The notes: generated by a model from the letters alone, not told the origin. A stretch of 64,000 nucleotides of DNA from Chrysaora quinquecirrha (GCA_014526335.1 JACTAT010000040.1:9741857-9805856), one strand, 5' to 3'; counted from the stretch's first letter, positions 34,001 to 48,256 are shown. Numbers and translations: made by a program.

Positions 34001-37000
34001 CTCTACCATTTGAGCTAATTCCCTATACTATATCATTTGACTAAGGGTAAGTGACAAACATTGAGTGACAGTTCTTTAGATGGTAATTCAAAACAGAGGA
34101 CTGGAGAATCTGGGTATCGATCCCAGTACCTCTCGCATGCTAAGCGAGCGCTCTACCATTTGAGCTAATTCCCCTGTACTATATCATTTGACTAAGGGTA
34201 AGTGACAAACATTGAGTGACAGTTCTTTAGATGGTAATTCAAAACAGAGGACTGGAGAATCTGGGTATCGATCCCAGTACCTCTCGCATGCTAAGCGAGC
34301 GCTCTACCATTTGAGCTAATTCCCTATACTATATCATTTGACTAAGGGTAAGTGACAAACATTGAGTGACAGTTCTTTAGATGGTAATTCAAAACAGAGG
34401 ACTGGAGAATCTGGGCATCGATCCCAGTACCTCTCGCATGCAAATCGAGCGCTCTACCGTTTGAGCTAATTCCTCAATACTATATCATTTGACTAAGGGT
34501 AAGTGACAAACATTGAGTGACAGTTCTTTAGATGGTAATTCAAAACAGAGGACTGGAGAATCTGGGTATCGATCCCAGTACCTCTCGCATGCTAAGCTAG
34601 CGCTCTACCATTTGAGCTAATTCCCCTATACTATATCATTTGATTAAGGGTAAGTGACAAACATTGAGTGACAGTTCTTTAGATGGTAATTAAAAACAGA
34701 AAACTGGAGAATCTGGGTATCGATCCCAGTACCTCTCGCATGCAAAGCGAGCGCTCTACCATTTGAGCTAATTCCCCTATACTATATCATTTGACTAAGG
34801 GTAAGTGACAAACATTGAGTGACAGTTCTTTAGATGGTAATTCAAAACAGAGGACTGGAGAATCTGGGTATCGATCCCAGTACCTCTCGCATGCTAAGCG
34901 AGCGCTCTACCATTTGAGCTAATTCCCTATACTATATCATTTGACTAAGGGTAAGTGACAAACATTGAGTGACAGTTCTTTAGATGGTAATTCAAAACAG
35001 AGGACTGGAGAATCTGGGTATCGATCCCAGTACCTCTCGCATGCAAAGCGAGCGCTCTACCATTTGAGCTAATTCCCAATACTATATCATTTGACTAAGG
35101 GTAAGTGACAAACATTGAGTGACAGTTCTTTAGATGGTAATTCAAAACAGAGGACTGGAGAATCTGGGTATCGATCCCAGTACCTCTCGCATGCTAAGCG
35201 AGCGCTCTACCATTTGAGCTAATTCCCTATACTATATCATTTGACTAAGGGTAAGTGACAAACATTGAGTGACAGTTCTTTAGATGGTAATTCAAAACAG
35301 AGGACTGGAGAATCTGGGTATCGATCCCAGTACCTCTCGCATGCTAAGCGAGCGCTCTACCATTTGAGCTAATTCCCCAATACTATATCATTTGACTAAG
35401 GGTAAGTGACAAACATTGAGTGACAGTTCTTTAGATGGTAATTCAAAACAGAGGACTGGAGAATCTGGGTATCGATCCCAGTACCTCTCGCATGCTAAGC
35501 GAGCGCTCTACCATTTGAGCTAATTCCCTATACTATATCATTTGACTAAGGGTAAGTGACAAAAATTGAGTGACAGTTCTTCAGATGGTAATTCAAAATA
35601 GAGGACTGGAGAATCTGGGTATCGATCCCAGTACCTCTCGCATGCAAAGCGAGCGCTCTGCCATTTGAGCTAATTCCTCAATACTATATCATTTGACTAA
35701 GGGTAAGTGAGAAACATTGAGTGACAGTTCTTTAGATGGTAATTCAAAACAGAGGACTGGAGAATCTGGGTATCGATCCCAGTACCTCTCGCATGCTAAG
35801 CGAGCGCTCTACCATTTGAGCTAATTCCCCTATACTATATCATTTGATTAAGGGTAAGTGACAAACATTGAGTGACAGTTCTTTAGATGGTAATTAAAAA
35901 CAGAAAACTGGAGAATCTGGGTATCGATCCCAGTACCTCCCGCATGCAAAGCGAGCGCTCTACCGTTTGAGCTAATTCCTCAATACTATATCATTTGACT
36001 AAGGGTAAGTGAAAAACATTGAGTGACAGTTCTTTAGATGGTAATTCAAAACAGAGGACTGGAGAATCTGGGTATCGATCCCAGTACCTCTCGCATGCTA
36101 AGCGAGCGCTCTACCATTTGAGCTAATTCCCTATACTATATCATTTGACTAAGGGTAAGTGACAAACATTGAGTGACAGTTCTTTAGATGGTAATTCAAA
36201 ACAGAGGACTGGAGAATCTGGGTATCGATCCCAGTACCTCTCGCATGCAAAGCGAGCGCTCTACCATTTGAGCTAATTCCCTATACTATATCATTTGATT
36301 AAGGGAAAGTGACAAACATTGAGTGACAGTTCTTTAGATGGTAATTCAAAACAGAGGACTGGAGAATCTGGGTATAGATCCCAGTACCTCTCGCATGCTA
36401 AGCGAGCGCTCTACCATTTGAGCTAATTCCCTATACTATATCATTTGATTAAGGGTAAGTGACAAACATTGAGTGACAGTTCTTTAGATGGTAATTCAAA
36501 ACAGAGGACTGGAGAATCTGGGTATCGATCCCAGTACCTCTCGCATGCTAAGCGAGCGCTCTACCATTTGAGCTAATTCCCCTATACTATATCATTTGAT
36601 TAAGGGTAAGTGACAAACATTCAGTTACAGTTCTTTAGATGGTAATTCAAAACAGAGGACTGGAGAATCTGGGTATCGATCCCATTACCTCTCGCATGCT
36701 AAGCGAGCGCTCTACCATTTGAGCTAATTCCCCTATACTATATCATTTGATTAAGGGTAAGTGACAAACATTGAGTGACAGTTCTTTAGATGGTAATTCA
36801 AAACAGAGGACTGGAGAATCTGGGTATCGATCCCAGTACCTCTCGCATGCAAAGCGAGCGCTCTACCATTTGAGCTAATCCCCTATACTATATCATTTTA
36901 TCTAACTGCAAGTGACAAACATTGAGTGACAGTTCTTCAGATGGTAATTCAAAACAGAGGACTGGAGAATCTGGGCATCGATCCCAGTACCTCTCGCATG

Positions 37001-37787
37001 CAAAGCGAGCGCTCTACCATCTGAGCTAATTCCCCTATACTATATCATTTATCTAACTGCAAGTGACAAACATTGAGTGACAGTTCTTCAGATGGTAATT
37101 CAAAACAGAGGACTGGAGAATCTGGGCATCGATCCCAGTACCTCTCGCATGCAAAGCGAGCGCTCTACCATTTGAGCTAATTCCCTATACTATATCATTT
37201 ATCTAACAGCAAGTGACAAACATTGAGTGACAGTTCTTCAGATGGTAATTCAAAACAGAGGACTGGAGAATCTGGGCATCGATCCCAGTACCTCTCGCAT
37301 GCAAAGCGAGCGCTCTACCATTTGAGCTAATTCCTCAATACTATATCATTTGACTAAGGGTAAGTGACAAACATTGAGTGACAGTTCTTTAGATGGTAAT
37401 TCAAAATAGAGGACTGGAGAATCTGGGTATGGATCCCAGTACCTCTCGCATGCTAAGCGAGCGCTCTACCATTTGAGCTAATTCCCCTATACTATTATTT
37501 GACTAAGGGTAAGTGACAAACATTGAATGACAGTTCTTTAGATTTTAATTAAAAACAGAAAACTGGAGAATCTGGGTATCGATCCCAGTACCTCTCGCAT
37601 GCAAAGCGAGCGCTCTACCGTTTGAGCTAATTCCTCAATACAATATCATTTGACTAAGGGTAAGTGACAAACATTGAGTGACAGTTCTTTAGATGGTAAT
37701 TCAAAACAGAGGACTGGAGAATCTGGGCATGGATTCCCGTACCTCTCGCATGCTAAGCGAGCGGTCTACCATTTGAGCTAATTCCTC
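31089..37787 (-). tRNA. tRNA-Ala cluster, block 5 (45 units)
   Basis: UGC: 31239, 31844, 31993, 32295, 32597, 32748, 32899, 33050, 33201, 33351, 33501, 33801, 34403, 34705, 35006, 35607, 35909, 36210, 36812, 36963, 37114, 37264, 37564. AGC: 31390, 31541, 31692, 32144, 32446, 33952, 34102, 34253, 34554, 34856, 35156, 35306, 35457, 35758, 36060, 36360, 36510, 36661, 37415, 37715. Loop-deleted: 31089, 33652. Spacers are mostly family A, with hybrids near 31160, 31930, 33590 and 36890-37210. This is the most homogeneous part of the array, with the TTCCC contraction frequent. Confidence 0.9.
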
Positions 37788-37865
37788 AATACTATATCAT
37801 TTGACTAAGGGTAAGTGATAAACGTTGAGTGACAGTTCTTTAGATGGTAATTCAAAACAGAGGAC

Positions 37866-40655
37866 TGGAAAATCTGGGTATCGATCCCAGTACCTCTCGC
37901 ATGCAAAGCGAGCGCTCTACCATTTCAGTTAATTCCCCTATACTAAATTACTTATATAGCTGCAAGTGACAGACATCAGAGTGACAGTTCTTTCAGATGG
38001 TAATTCAAAACAGAGGACTGGAGAATCTGGGCATCGATCCCAGTACCTCTCGCATGCAAAGCGAGCGCTCTACCATTTCAACTAATTCCCTATACTAAAT
38101 TACTTATATAACTGAAAGTGACAGACATCAGAGTGTGCATTGTTCAATGGTAAATTCAAAATATACAGCTGGAGAATCTGCGCATCGATCCCAGTACCTC
38201 TCGCATGCGAAGCGAGCGCTCTACCATTTCAACAAATTCCCTATACTAAATTACTTATATAACTGAAAGTGACAGACATCAGAGTGAGCATTCTTCAATG
38301 GTAATTCAAAATATACAGCTGGAGAATCTGGGCATCGATCCCAGTACCTCTCGCATGCAAAGCGAGCGCTCTACCATTTCAACAAATTCCCCTATACTAA
38401 ATTAATTATATAACTGAAAGTGACAGACATCAGAGTGAGCATTCTTCAATGGTAATTCAAAATATACAGCTGGAAAATCTGGGTATCGATCCCAGTATCT
38501 CTCGCATGCAAAGCGAGCGCTCTACCATTTCAGTTAATTCCCCTATACTAAATTACTTATATAGCTGCAAGTGACAGACATCAGAGTGACATTCTTTCAA
38601 TGGTAATTCAAAATATACAGCTGGAGAATCTGGGCATCGATCCCAGTACCTCTCGCATGCAAAGCGAGCGCTCTACCATTTGAGCTAATTCCCCTATACT
38701 AAATTACTTATCTAAATGGAAGTGACAGACATCAGAGTGAGCATTCTTCAATGGTAATTCAAAACAGAGGACTGGAGAATCTGGGCATCGATCCCAGTAC
38801 CTCTCGCATGCAAAGCGAGCGCTCTACCATTTCAACAAATTCCCCTATACTAAATTACTTATATAACTGAAAGTGACAGACATCAGAATGACCATTCTTC
38901 AATGGAAATTGAAAACATAGGACTGGAGAATCTGGGCATCGATCCCAGTACCTCTCGCATGCGAAGCGAGCGCTCTACCATTTGAGCTAATTCCCTATAC
39001 TATATCATTTTATCTAACTGCAAAGTGACAAACATTGAGTGACAGTTCTTTAGATGGTAATTCAAAACAGAGGACTGGAAAATCTGGGCATCGATCCCAG
39101 TACCTCTCGCATGCAAAGCGAGTGCTCTGCCATTTGAGCTAATCCCCCTATACTATATCATTCGACTAAGAGTAAGTGACAAACATTGAGTGACAGTTCT
39201 TTAGATGGTAATTCAAAACAGAGGACTGGAGAATCTGGGTATCGATCCCAGTACCTCCCGCATGCAAAGCGAGCGCTCTACCGTTTGAGCTAGTTCCCCA
39301 ATACTATATCATTTCACTTAGGGTAAGTGACAAACATTGAGTGAGAGTTCTTTAGATGGTAATTCAAAACAGAGGACTGGAGAATCTGGGTATCGATCCC
39401 AGTACCTCTCGCATGCAAAGCGAGCGCTCTACCATCTGAGCTAGTTCCCCAATACTATATCATTTCACTTAGGGTAAGTGACAAACATTGAGTGAGAGTT
39501 CTTTAGATGGTAATTCAAAACAGAGGACTGGAGAATCTGGGTATCGATCCCAGTACCTCCCGCATGCAAAGCGAGCGCTCTACCGTTTGAGCTAGTTCCC
39601 CAATACTATATCATTTCACTTAGGGTAAGTGACAAACATTGAGTGAGAGTTCTTTAGATGGTAATTCAAAACAGAGGACACGAGAATCTGGGCATCGATC
39701 CCAGTACCTCTCGCATGCAAAGCGAGCGCTCTACCATTTGAGATAATTCCCCAATACTATATCATTTGACTAAGAGTAAGTGACAAACGTTGAGTGACAG
39801 TTCTTTAGATGGAAATTCAAAACAGAGGACTGGAGAATCTGGGTATCGATCCCAGTACCTCTCGCATGCAAAGCGAGCGCTCTACCATTTCAGTTAATTC
39901 CCTATACTATATCATTTATAAGCTGTAAGTGACAAACATTGAGTGACAGTTCTTTAGATGGAAATTCAAAACAGAGGACTGGAGAATCTGGGTATCGATC
40001 CCAGTACCTCTCGCATGCAAAGCGAGCGCTCTACCATTTCAGTTAATTCCCCGATACTAAATTACTTATCTAACTGCAAGTGACAGACATCAGAGTGAGC
40101 ATTCTTCAATGGTAAATTCAAAATATACAGCTGGAGAATCTGGGCATCGATCCCAGTACCTCTCGCATGCAAAGCGAGCGCTCTACCATTTCAACAAATT
40201 CCCCTATACTAAATTACTTATATAACTGAAAGTGACAGACATCAGAGTGAGCATTCTTCAATGGTAATTCAAAATATACAGCTGGAAAATCTGGGTATCG
40301 ATCCCAGTACCTCTCGCATGCAAAGCGAGCGCTCTACCATTTGAGCTAATTCCCTATACTAAATCACTTATATAACTGAAAGTGACAGACATCAGAATGA
40401 CCATTCTTCAATGGAAATTGAAAACATAGGACTGGAGAATCTGGGCATCGATCCCAGTACCTCTCGCATGCGAAGCGAGCGCTCTACCATTTGAGCTAAT
40501 TCCCTATACTATATCATTTATCTAACTGCAAGTGACAAACATTGAGTGACAGTTCTTCAGATGGTAATTCAAAACAGAGGACTGGAGAATCTGGGCATCG
40601 ATCCCAGTACCTCTCGCATGCGAAGCGAGCGCTCTACCATTTGAGCTAATTCCCT
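37866..40655 (-). tRNA. tRNA-Ala cluster, block 6 (19 genes, mixed B and hybrid spacers)
   Basis: UGC: 37866, 38019, 38320, 38471, 38622, 38773, 39076, 39227, 39378, 39529, 39680, 39831, 39980, 40132, 40283. CGC: 38170, 38924, 40433, 40583. AGC is absent. Several copies have D arms reading CAACAAATT or CAGTTAATT on the plus strand, which damages box A (TAGC becomes TAAC or TTGT), so a fair share may be silent. 39680 has broken acceptor bases 72-73. 37866, 38471, 39076 and 40283 carry G4.U69. Confidence 0.88.
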
Positions 40656-43600
40656 ATACTATATCATTCGACTAAGGGTAAGTGACAAACATTGAGTGAC
40701 AGTTCTTTAGATGGTAATTGAAAACAGAGGACTGGAGAATCTGGGTATCGATCCAAGTACCTCTCGCATGCTAAGCGAGCGCTCTACCATTTGAGCTAAT
40801 TACCCTATACTATATCATTTGACTAAGGGTAAGTGACAAACATTGAGTGACAGTTCTTTAGATGTTAATTGAAAAAACAGAGGACTGGAGAATCTGGGTA
40901 TCGATCCCAGTACCTCTCGCATGCAAAGCGAGTGCTCTACCATTTGAGCTAATTCCCCTATACTATATCATTTGTCTACGTGTGAGTGACAAACGTTGAG
41001 TGACAGTTCTTTAGATGGTAATTGAAAACAGAGGACTGGAGAATCTGGGTATCGATCCCAGTACCTCTCGCATGCAAAGCGAGTGCTCTACCATTTGAGC
41101 TAATTCCCCTATACTATATCATTTGTCTACGTGTAAGTGACAAACGTTGAGTGACAGTTCTTTAGATGGTAATTCAAAACAGAGGACTGGAGAATCTGGG
41201 TATCGATCCCAGTACCTCTCGCATGCAAAGCGAGCGCTCTACCATTTGAGCTAATTCCCCTATACTATATCATTTGTCTACGTGTAAGTGACAAACGTTG
41301 AGTGACAGTTCTTTAGATGGTAATTGAAAACAGAGGACTGGAGAATCTGGGTATCGATCCCAGTACCTCTCGCATGCAAAGCGAGTGCTCTACCATTTGA
41401 GCTAATTCCCCTATACTATATCATTTGTCTACGTGTAAGTGACAAACGTTGAGTGACAGTTCTTTAGATGGTAATTGAAAACAGAGGACTGGAGAATCTG
41501 GGTATCGATCCCAGTACCTCTCGCATGCAAAGCGAGCGCTCTACCATTGAGCTAATTCTTCAATACTATATCATTTGACTAAGGGTAAGTGACAAACATT
41601 TAGTGACAGTTCTTTAGATGGTAATTGAAAAAAGAGGACTGGAGAATCTGGGTATCGATCCCAGTACCTCTCGCATGCAAAGCGAGCGCTCTACCATTTG
41701 AGCTAATTCTTCAATACTATGTCATTTGACTAAGGGTAAGTGACAAACATTTAGTGACAGTTCTTTAGATGGTAATTGAAAAAAGAGGACTGGAGAATCT
41801 TGGTATCGATCCCAGTACCTCTCGCATGCTAAGCGAGCGCTCTACCATTTGAGCTAATTCCCCTATACTATATCAATTGACTAAGGGTAAGTGACAAACA
41901 TTCAGTTACAGTTCTTTAGATGGTAATTCAAAACAGAGGACTGGAGAATCTGGGTATCGATCCCATTACCTCTCGCATGCTAAGCGAGCGCTCTACCATT
42001 TGAGCTAATTCCCCTATACTATATCAATTGACTAAGGGTAAGTGACAAACATTGAGTGACAGTTCTTTAGATGGTAATTAAAAACAGAAAACTGGAGAAT
42101 CTGGGTATCGATCCCAGTACCCCTCGCATGCTAAGCGAGCGCTCTACCATTTGAGCTAATTCCCCTATACTATATCAATTGACTAAGGGTAAGTGACAAA
42201 CATTGAGTGACAGTTCTTTAGATGGTAATTCAAAACAGAGGACTGGAGAATCTGGGTATCGATCCCAGTACCTCTCGCATGCTAAGCGAGCGCTCTACCA
42301 TTTGAGCTAATTCCCTATACTATATCATTTGATTAAGGGTAAGTGACAAACATTGAGTGACAGTTCTTTAGATGGTAATTCAAAACAGAGGACTGGAGAA
42401 TCTGGGTATCGATCCCAGTACCTCTCGCATGCTAAGCGAGCGCTCTACCATTTGAGCTAATTCCCTATACTATATCATTTGATTAAGGGTAAGTGACAAA
42501 CATTGAGTGACAGTTCTTTAGATGGTAATTCAAAACAGAGGACTGGAGAATCTGGGTATCGATCCCAGTACCTCTCGCATGCAAAGCGAGCGCTCTACCA
42601 TTTGAGCTAATTCCCTATACTATATCATTTATCTAACTGCAAGTGACAAACATTGAGTGACAGTTCTTTAGATGGTAATTCAAAACAGAGGACTGGAGAA
42701 TCTGGGTATCGATCCCAGTACCTCTCGCATGCAAAGCGAGCGCTCTACCATTTGAGCTAATTCCCTATACTATATCATTTGATCTAACTGCAAGTGACAG
42801 AAATTGAGTGAGCAGTTCTTCAATGGTAATTCAAAAATAGGACTGGAGAATCTGGGCATCGATCCCAGTACCTCTCGCATGCAAAGCGAGCGCTCTACCA
42901 TTTGAGCTAATTCCCTATACTATATCACTTATCTAACTGCAAGTGACAAACATCAGAGTGACAGTTCTTCAGATGGTAATTCAAAACATAGGACTGGAGA
43001 ATCTGGGCATCGATCCCAGTACCTCTCGCATGCAAAGCGAGCGCTCTACCATTTGAGCTAATTCCTCAATACTATATCATTTGACTAAGAGTAAGTGACA
43101 AACATTGAGTGACAGTTCTTTAGATGGTAATTCAAAACAGAGGACTGGAGAATCTGGGCATGGATCCCAGTAACTCTCGCATGCAAAGCGAGCGCTCTAC
43201 CATTTGAGCTAATTCCCCTATACTATATCATTTGTCTACGTGTAAGTGACAAACGTTGAGTGACAGTTCTTTAGATGGTAATTGAAAACAGAGGACTGGA
43301 GAATCTGGGTATCGATCCCAGTACCTCTCGCATGCAAAGCGAGTGCTCTACCATTTGAGCTAATTCCCCTATACTATATCATTTGTCTACGTGTAAGTGA
43401 CAAACGTTGAGTGACAGTTCTTTAGATGGTAATTCAAAACAGAGGACTGGAGAATCTGGGTATCGATCCCAGTACCTCTCGCATGCAAAGCGAGCGCTCT
43501 ACCATTTGAGCTAATTCTTCAATACTATATCATTTGACTAAGGGTAAGTGACAAACATTTGAGTGACAGTTCTTTAGATGGTAATTGAAAACAGAGGACT

Positions 43601-44203
43601 GGAGAATCTGGGTATCGATCCCAGTACCTCTCGCATGCAAAGCGAGCGCTCTACCATTTGAGCTAATTCTTCAATACTATATCATTTGACTAAGGGTAAG
43701 TGACAAACATTTAGTGACAGTTCTTTAGATGGTAATTGAAAAAAGAGGACTGGAGAATCTTGGTATCGATCCCAGTACCTCTCGCATGCAAAGCGAGCGC
43801 TCTACCATTTGAGCTAATTCCCCTATACTATATCATTTGATTAAGGGTAAGTGACAAACATTGAGTGACAGTTCTTTAGATGGTAATTCAAAATAGAGGA
43901 CTGGAGAATCTGGGTATCGATCCAAGTACCTCTCGCATGCTAAGCGAGCGCTCTATCATTTGAGCTAATTCCCCTATACTATATCAATTGACTAAGGGTA
44001 AGTGACAAACATTGAGTGACAGTTCTTTAGATGGTAATTAAAAACAGAAAACTGGAGAATCTGGGTATCGATCCCAGTACCCCTCGCATGCTAGGCGAGC
44101 GCTCTACCATTTGAGCTAATTCCCCTATACTATATCAATTGACTAAGGGTAAGTGACAAACATTGAGTGACAGTTCTTTAGATGGTAATTCAAAACAGAG
44201 GAC

Positions 44204-44276
44204 TGGAGAATCTGGGTATCGATCCCAGTACCTCTCGCATACTAAGCTAGCGCTCTACCATTTGAGCTAATTCCCT
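44204..44276 (-). tRNA. tRNA with alanine body and threonine anticodon AGU, copy 1
   Basis: The anticodon loop reads TTAGTAT between stem strands CTAGC and GCGAG (one A-G mismatch). Base 36 is T in place of C, giving anticodon AGU (ACU/ACC, Thr). G3.U70 is kept; base 1 is A because the C-run is one short. Established alanyl-tRNA synthetase rules favour alanine charging, so if expressed it could put Ala at Thr codons. Confidence 0.8.
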
Positions 44277-45559
44277 ATACTATATCATTTGATTAAGGGT
44301 AAGTGACAAACATTGAGTGACAGTTCTTTAGATGGTAATTCAAAACAGAGGACTGGAGAATCTGGGTATCGATCCCAGTACCTCTCGCATGCTAAGCGAG
44401 CGCTCTACCATTTGAGCTAATTCCCTATACTATATCATTTGATTAAGGGTAAGTGACAAACATTGAGTGACAGTTCTTTAGATGGTAATTCAAAACAGAG
44501 GACTGGAGAATCTGGGTATCGATCCCAGTACCTCTCGCATGCAAAGCGAGCGCTCTACCATTTGAGCTAATTCCCTATACTATATCATTTTATCTAACTG
44601 CAAGTGACAGACATTGAGTGACAGTTCTTTAGATGGTAATTCAAAACAGAGGACTGGAGAATCTGGGCATCGATCCCAGTACCTCTCGCATGCAAAGCGA
44701 GCGCTCTACCATTTGAGCTAATTCCCTATACTATATCATTTGATCTAACTGCAAGTGACAAACATTGAGTGACAGTTCTTCAGATGGTAATTCAAAACAG
44801 AGGACTGGAGAATCTGGGCATCGATCCCAGTACCTCTCGCATGCAAAGCGAGCGCTCTACCATTTGAGCTAATTCCCTATACTATATCATTTATCTAACT
44901 GCAAGTGACAAATCATTGAGTGAGCAGTTCTTTAGATGGTAATTCAAAACAGAGGACTGGAGAATCTGGGCATCGATCCCAGTACCTCTCGCATGCAAAG
45001 CGAGCGCTCTACCATTTGAGCTAATTCCTCAATACTATATCATTTGACTAAGGGTAAGTGACAAACATTGAGTGACAGTTCTTTAGATGGTAATTCAAAA
45101 CAGAGGACTGGAGAATCTGGGCATCGATCCCAGTACCTCTCGCATGCTAAGCGAGCGCTCTACCATTTGAGCTAATTCCCTATACTATATCATTTGACTA
45201 AGGGTAAGTGACAAACATTGAGTGACAGTTCTTTAGATGGTAATTCAAAACAGAGGACTGGAGAATCTGGGTATCGATCCCAGTACCTCTCGCATGCAAA
45301 GCGAGCGCTCTACCATTTGAGCTAATTCCTCAATACTATATCATTTGACTAAGGGTAAGTGACAAACATTGAGTGACAGTTCTTTAGATGGTAATTCAAA
45401 ACAGAGGACTGGAGAATCTGGGTATCGATCCCAGTACCTCTCGCATGCTAAGCGAGCGCTCTACCATTTGAGCTAATTCCCTATACTATATCATTTGACT
45501 AAGGGTAAGTGACAAACATTGAATGACAGTTCTTTAGATGGTAATTCAAAACAGAGGAC

Positions 45560-45632
45560 TGGAGAATCTGGGTATCGATCCCAGTACCTCTCGCATGTGA
45601 CGCGAGCGCTCTACCATTTGAGCTAATTCCCT
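45560..45632 (-). tRNA. tRNA with alanine body and valine anticodon CAC, copy 1
   Basis: The loop reads GTCACAT in an intact CTCGC/GCGAG stem; U33 is kept and the anticodon is CAC (GUG, Val). The acceptor keeps G3.U70. Three adjacent plus-strand changes (CATGTGACG against CATGCAAAG) produced it. A second copy with the same following genes lies at 49617. Confidence 0.82.
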
Positions 45633-46315
45633 ATACTAAATCACTTATATAGCTGCAAGTGACAAACATTGAGTGACAGTTGTTCAGATGGTAAATTAAA
45701 ATATACAGACTGGAGAATCTGGGCATCGATCCCAGTACCTCTCGCATGCGAAGCGAGCGCTCTACCATTTCAGTTAATTCCCCGATACTAAATTACTTAT
45801 CTAACTGCAAGTGACAGACATCAGAGTGACAGTTCTTTAGATGGTAATTCAAAATATACAGCTGGAGAATCTGGGCATCGATCCCAGTACCTCCCGCATG
45901 CGAAGAGAGCGCTCTACCTTTTGAGCTAATCCCCCTATACTATATCATTCGACTAAGGGTAAGTGACAAACATTGAGTGACAGTTCTTTAGATGGTAATT
46001 GAAAACAGAGGACTGGAGAATCTGGGTATCGATCCAAGTACCTCTCGCATGCAAAGCGAGCGCTCTACCATTTGAGCTAATTTCTCAATACTATATTACT
46101 TATCTAACTGCAAGTGACAAACATTGAGTGACAGTTCTTTAGATGGTAATTCAAAACAGAGGACTGGAGAATCTGGGCATCGATCCCAGTACCTCTCGCA
46201 TGCAAAGCGAGCGCTCTACCATTTGAGCTAATTCCTGAATACTATATCATTTGACTAAGGGTAAGTGACAAACATTGAGTGACAGTTCTTTAGATGGTAA
46301 TTCAAAACAGAGGAC

Positions 46316-46367
46316 TGGAGAATCTGGGTATCGATCCCAGTACGCTCTACCATTTGAGCTAATTCCC
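46316..46367 (-). pseudogene. tRNA-Ala lacking its anticodon arm
   Basis: The plus strand passes from CCCAGTAC directly to GCTCTACC, so the anticodon stem-loop (about 21 nt) is deleted. Acceptor, D and T arms remain, and so do boxes A and B. It could still be transcribed by Pol III but cannot decode. Confidence 0.88.
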
Positions 46368-47048
46368 TATACTATATCATTTGACTAAGGGTAAGTGACA
46401 AACATTGAGTGACAGTTCTTTAGATGGTAATTCAAAACAGAGGACTGGAGAATCTGGGTATCGATCCCAGTACCTCTCGCATGCAAAGCGAGCGCTCTAC
46501 CATTTGAGCTAATTCCCTATACTATATCATTTGACTAAGGGTAAGTGACAAACATTGAGTGACAGTTCTTTAGATGGTAATTCAAAACAGAGGACTGGAG
46601 AATCTGGGTATCGATCCCAGTACCTCTCGCATGCAAAGCGAGCGCTCTACCATTTGAGCTAATTCCTGAATACTATATCATTTGACTAAGGGTAAGTGAC
46701 AAACATTGAGTGACAGTTCTTTAGATGGTAATTCAAAACAGAGGACTGGAGAATCTGGGTATCGATCCAAGTACCTCTCGCATGCTAAGCGAGCGCTCTA
46801 CCATTTGAGCTAATTCCCCTATACTATATCAATTGACTAAGGGTAAGTGACAAACATTGAGTGACAGTTCTTTAGATGGTAATTAAAAACAGAAAACTGG
46901 AGAATCTGGGTATCGATCCCAGTACCCCTCGCATGCTAAGCGAGCGCTCTACCATTTGAGCTAATTCCCCTATACTATATCAATTGACTAAGGGTAAGTG
47001 ACAAACATTGAGTGACAGTTCTTTAGATGGTAATTCAAAACAGAGGAC

Positions 47049-47121
47049 TGGAGAATCTGGGTATCGATCCCAGTACCTCTCGCATACTAAGCTAGCGCTC
47101 TACCATTTGAGCTAATTCCCC
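47049..47121 (-). tRNA. tRNA with alanine body and threonine anticodon AGU, copy 2
   Basis: The same TTAGTAT loop and CTAGC/GCGAG stem as the copy at 44204, but with G1 present, so the acceptor stem is fully paired with G3.U70. First gene of the eight-gene block that is duplicated at 48257. Confidence 0.82.
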
Positions 47122-48256
47122 TATACTATATCATTTGATTAAGGGTAAGTGACAAACATTCAGTTACAGTTCTTTAGATGGTAATTCAAAACAGAGGACT
47201 GGAGAATCTGGGTATCGATCCCATTACCTCTCGCATGCTAAGCGAGCGCTCTACCATTTGAGCTAATACCCCTATACTATATCATTTGATTAAGGGTAAG
47301 TGACAAACATTGAGTGACAGTTCTTTAGATGGTAATTCAAAACAGAGGACTGGAGAATCTGGGTACCGATCCCAGTACCTCTCGTATGCGAAGCGAGCGC
47401 TCTACTATTTCAGCTAATTCCCCTATACTAAATTACTTATCTAACTGCAAGTGACAGACATCAGAGTGAGCATTCTTCAATGGTAATTCAAACTATACAG
47501 CTGGAGAATCTGGGCATTGATCCCAGTACCTCTCGCATGCAAAGCGAGCGCTCTACCATCTGAGCTAATTCCCCTATACTAAATAACCTATCTAACTGCA
47601 AGTGACAGAAATCAGAGTGAGCATTCTTCAATGGCAATTCAAAATATACAGTTGGAGAATCTGGGCATCGATCCCAGTACCTCTCGCATGCGAAGCGAGC
47701 GCTCTACCGATTGAGCTAATTCCCCTATACTAAATTACTTATCTAACTGCAAGTGACGGAAATCAGAGCGAGCATTCTTCAATGGTAATTCAAAACATAG
47801 GACTGGAGAATCTGGGCATCGATCCCAGTACCTCTCGCATGCAAAGCGAGCGCTCTACCATTTGAGCTAATTCCTCAATACTATATCATTTGACTAAGGG
47901 TAAGTGACAAACATTGAGTGACAGTTCTTTAGATGGTAATTCAAAACAGAGGACTGGAGAATCTGGGCATCGATCCCAGTATCTCTCGCATGCTAAGCGA
48001 GCGCTCTACCATTTGAGCTAATTCCCCTATACTATATCAATTGACTAAGGGTAAGTGACAAACATTGAGTGACAGTTCTTTAGATGGTAATTGAAAACAG
48101 AGGACTGGAGAATCTGGGTATCGATCCCAGTACCTCCCGCATGCAAAGCGAGCGCTCTACCGTTTGAGCTAATTCCTCAATACTATATCATTTGACTAAG
48201 GGTAAGTGACAAACATTGAGTGACAGTTCTTTAGATGGTAATTCAAAACAGAGGAC

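Larger units (their letters stand above)
40733..46970 (-). tRNA. tRNA-Ala cluster, block 7 (42 units)
   Basis: UGC: 40886, 41037, 41188, 41339, 41490, 41640, 42544, 42694, 42844, 42995, 43146, 43297, 43448, 43600, 43751, 44504, 44655, 44806, 44958, 45259, 46014, 46165, 46446, 46596. AGC: 40733, 41791, 41942, 42093, 42244, 42394, 43902, 44053, 44354, 45109, 45410, 46747, 46898. CGC: 45711, 45863. AGU: 44204. CAC: 45560. Armless: 46316. Many spacers carry the TCTACGTGTAAG variant. 41490, 41640, 43448 and 43600 have A3 in place of G3. 42093, 44053 and 46898 share the rare ACCCCTCGC variable-arm change and head three related sub-blocks. Confidence 0.9.
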
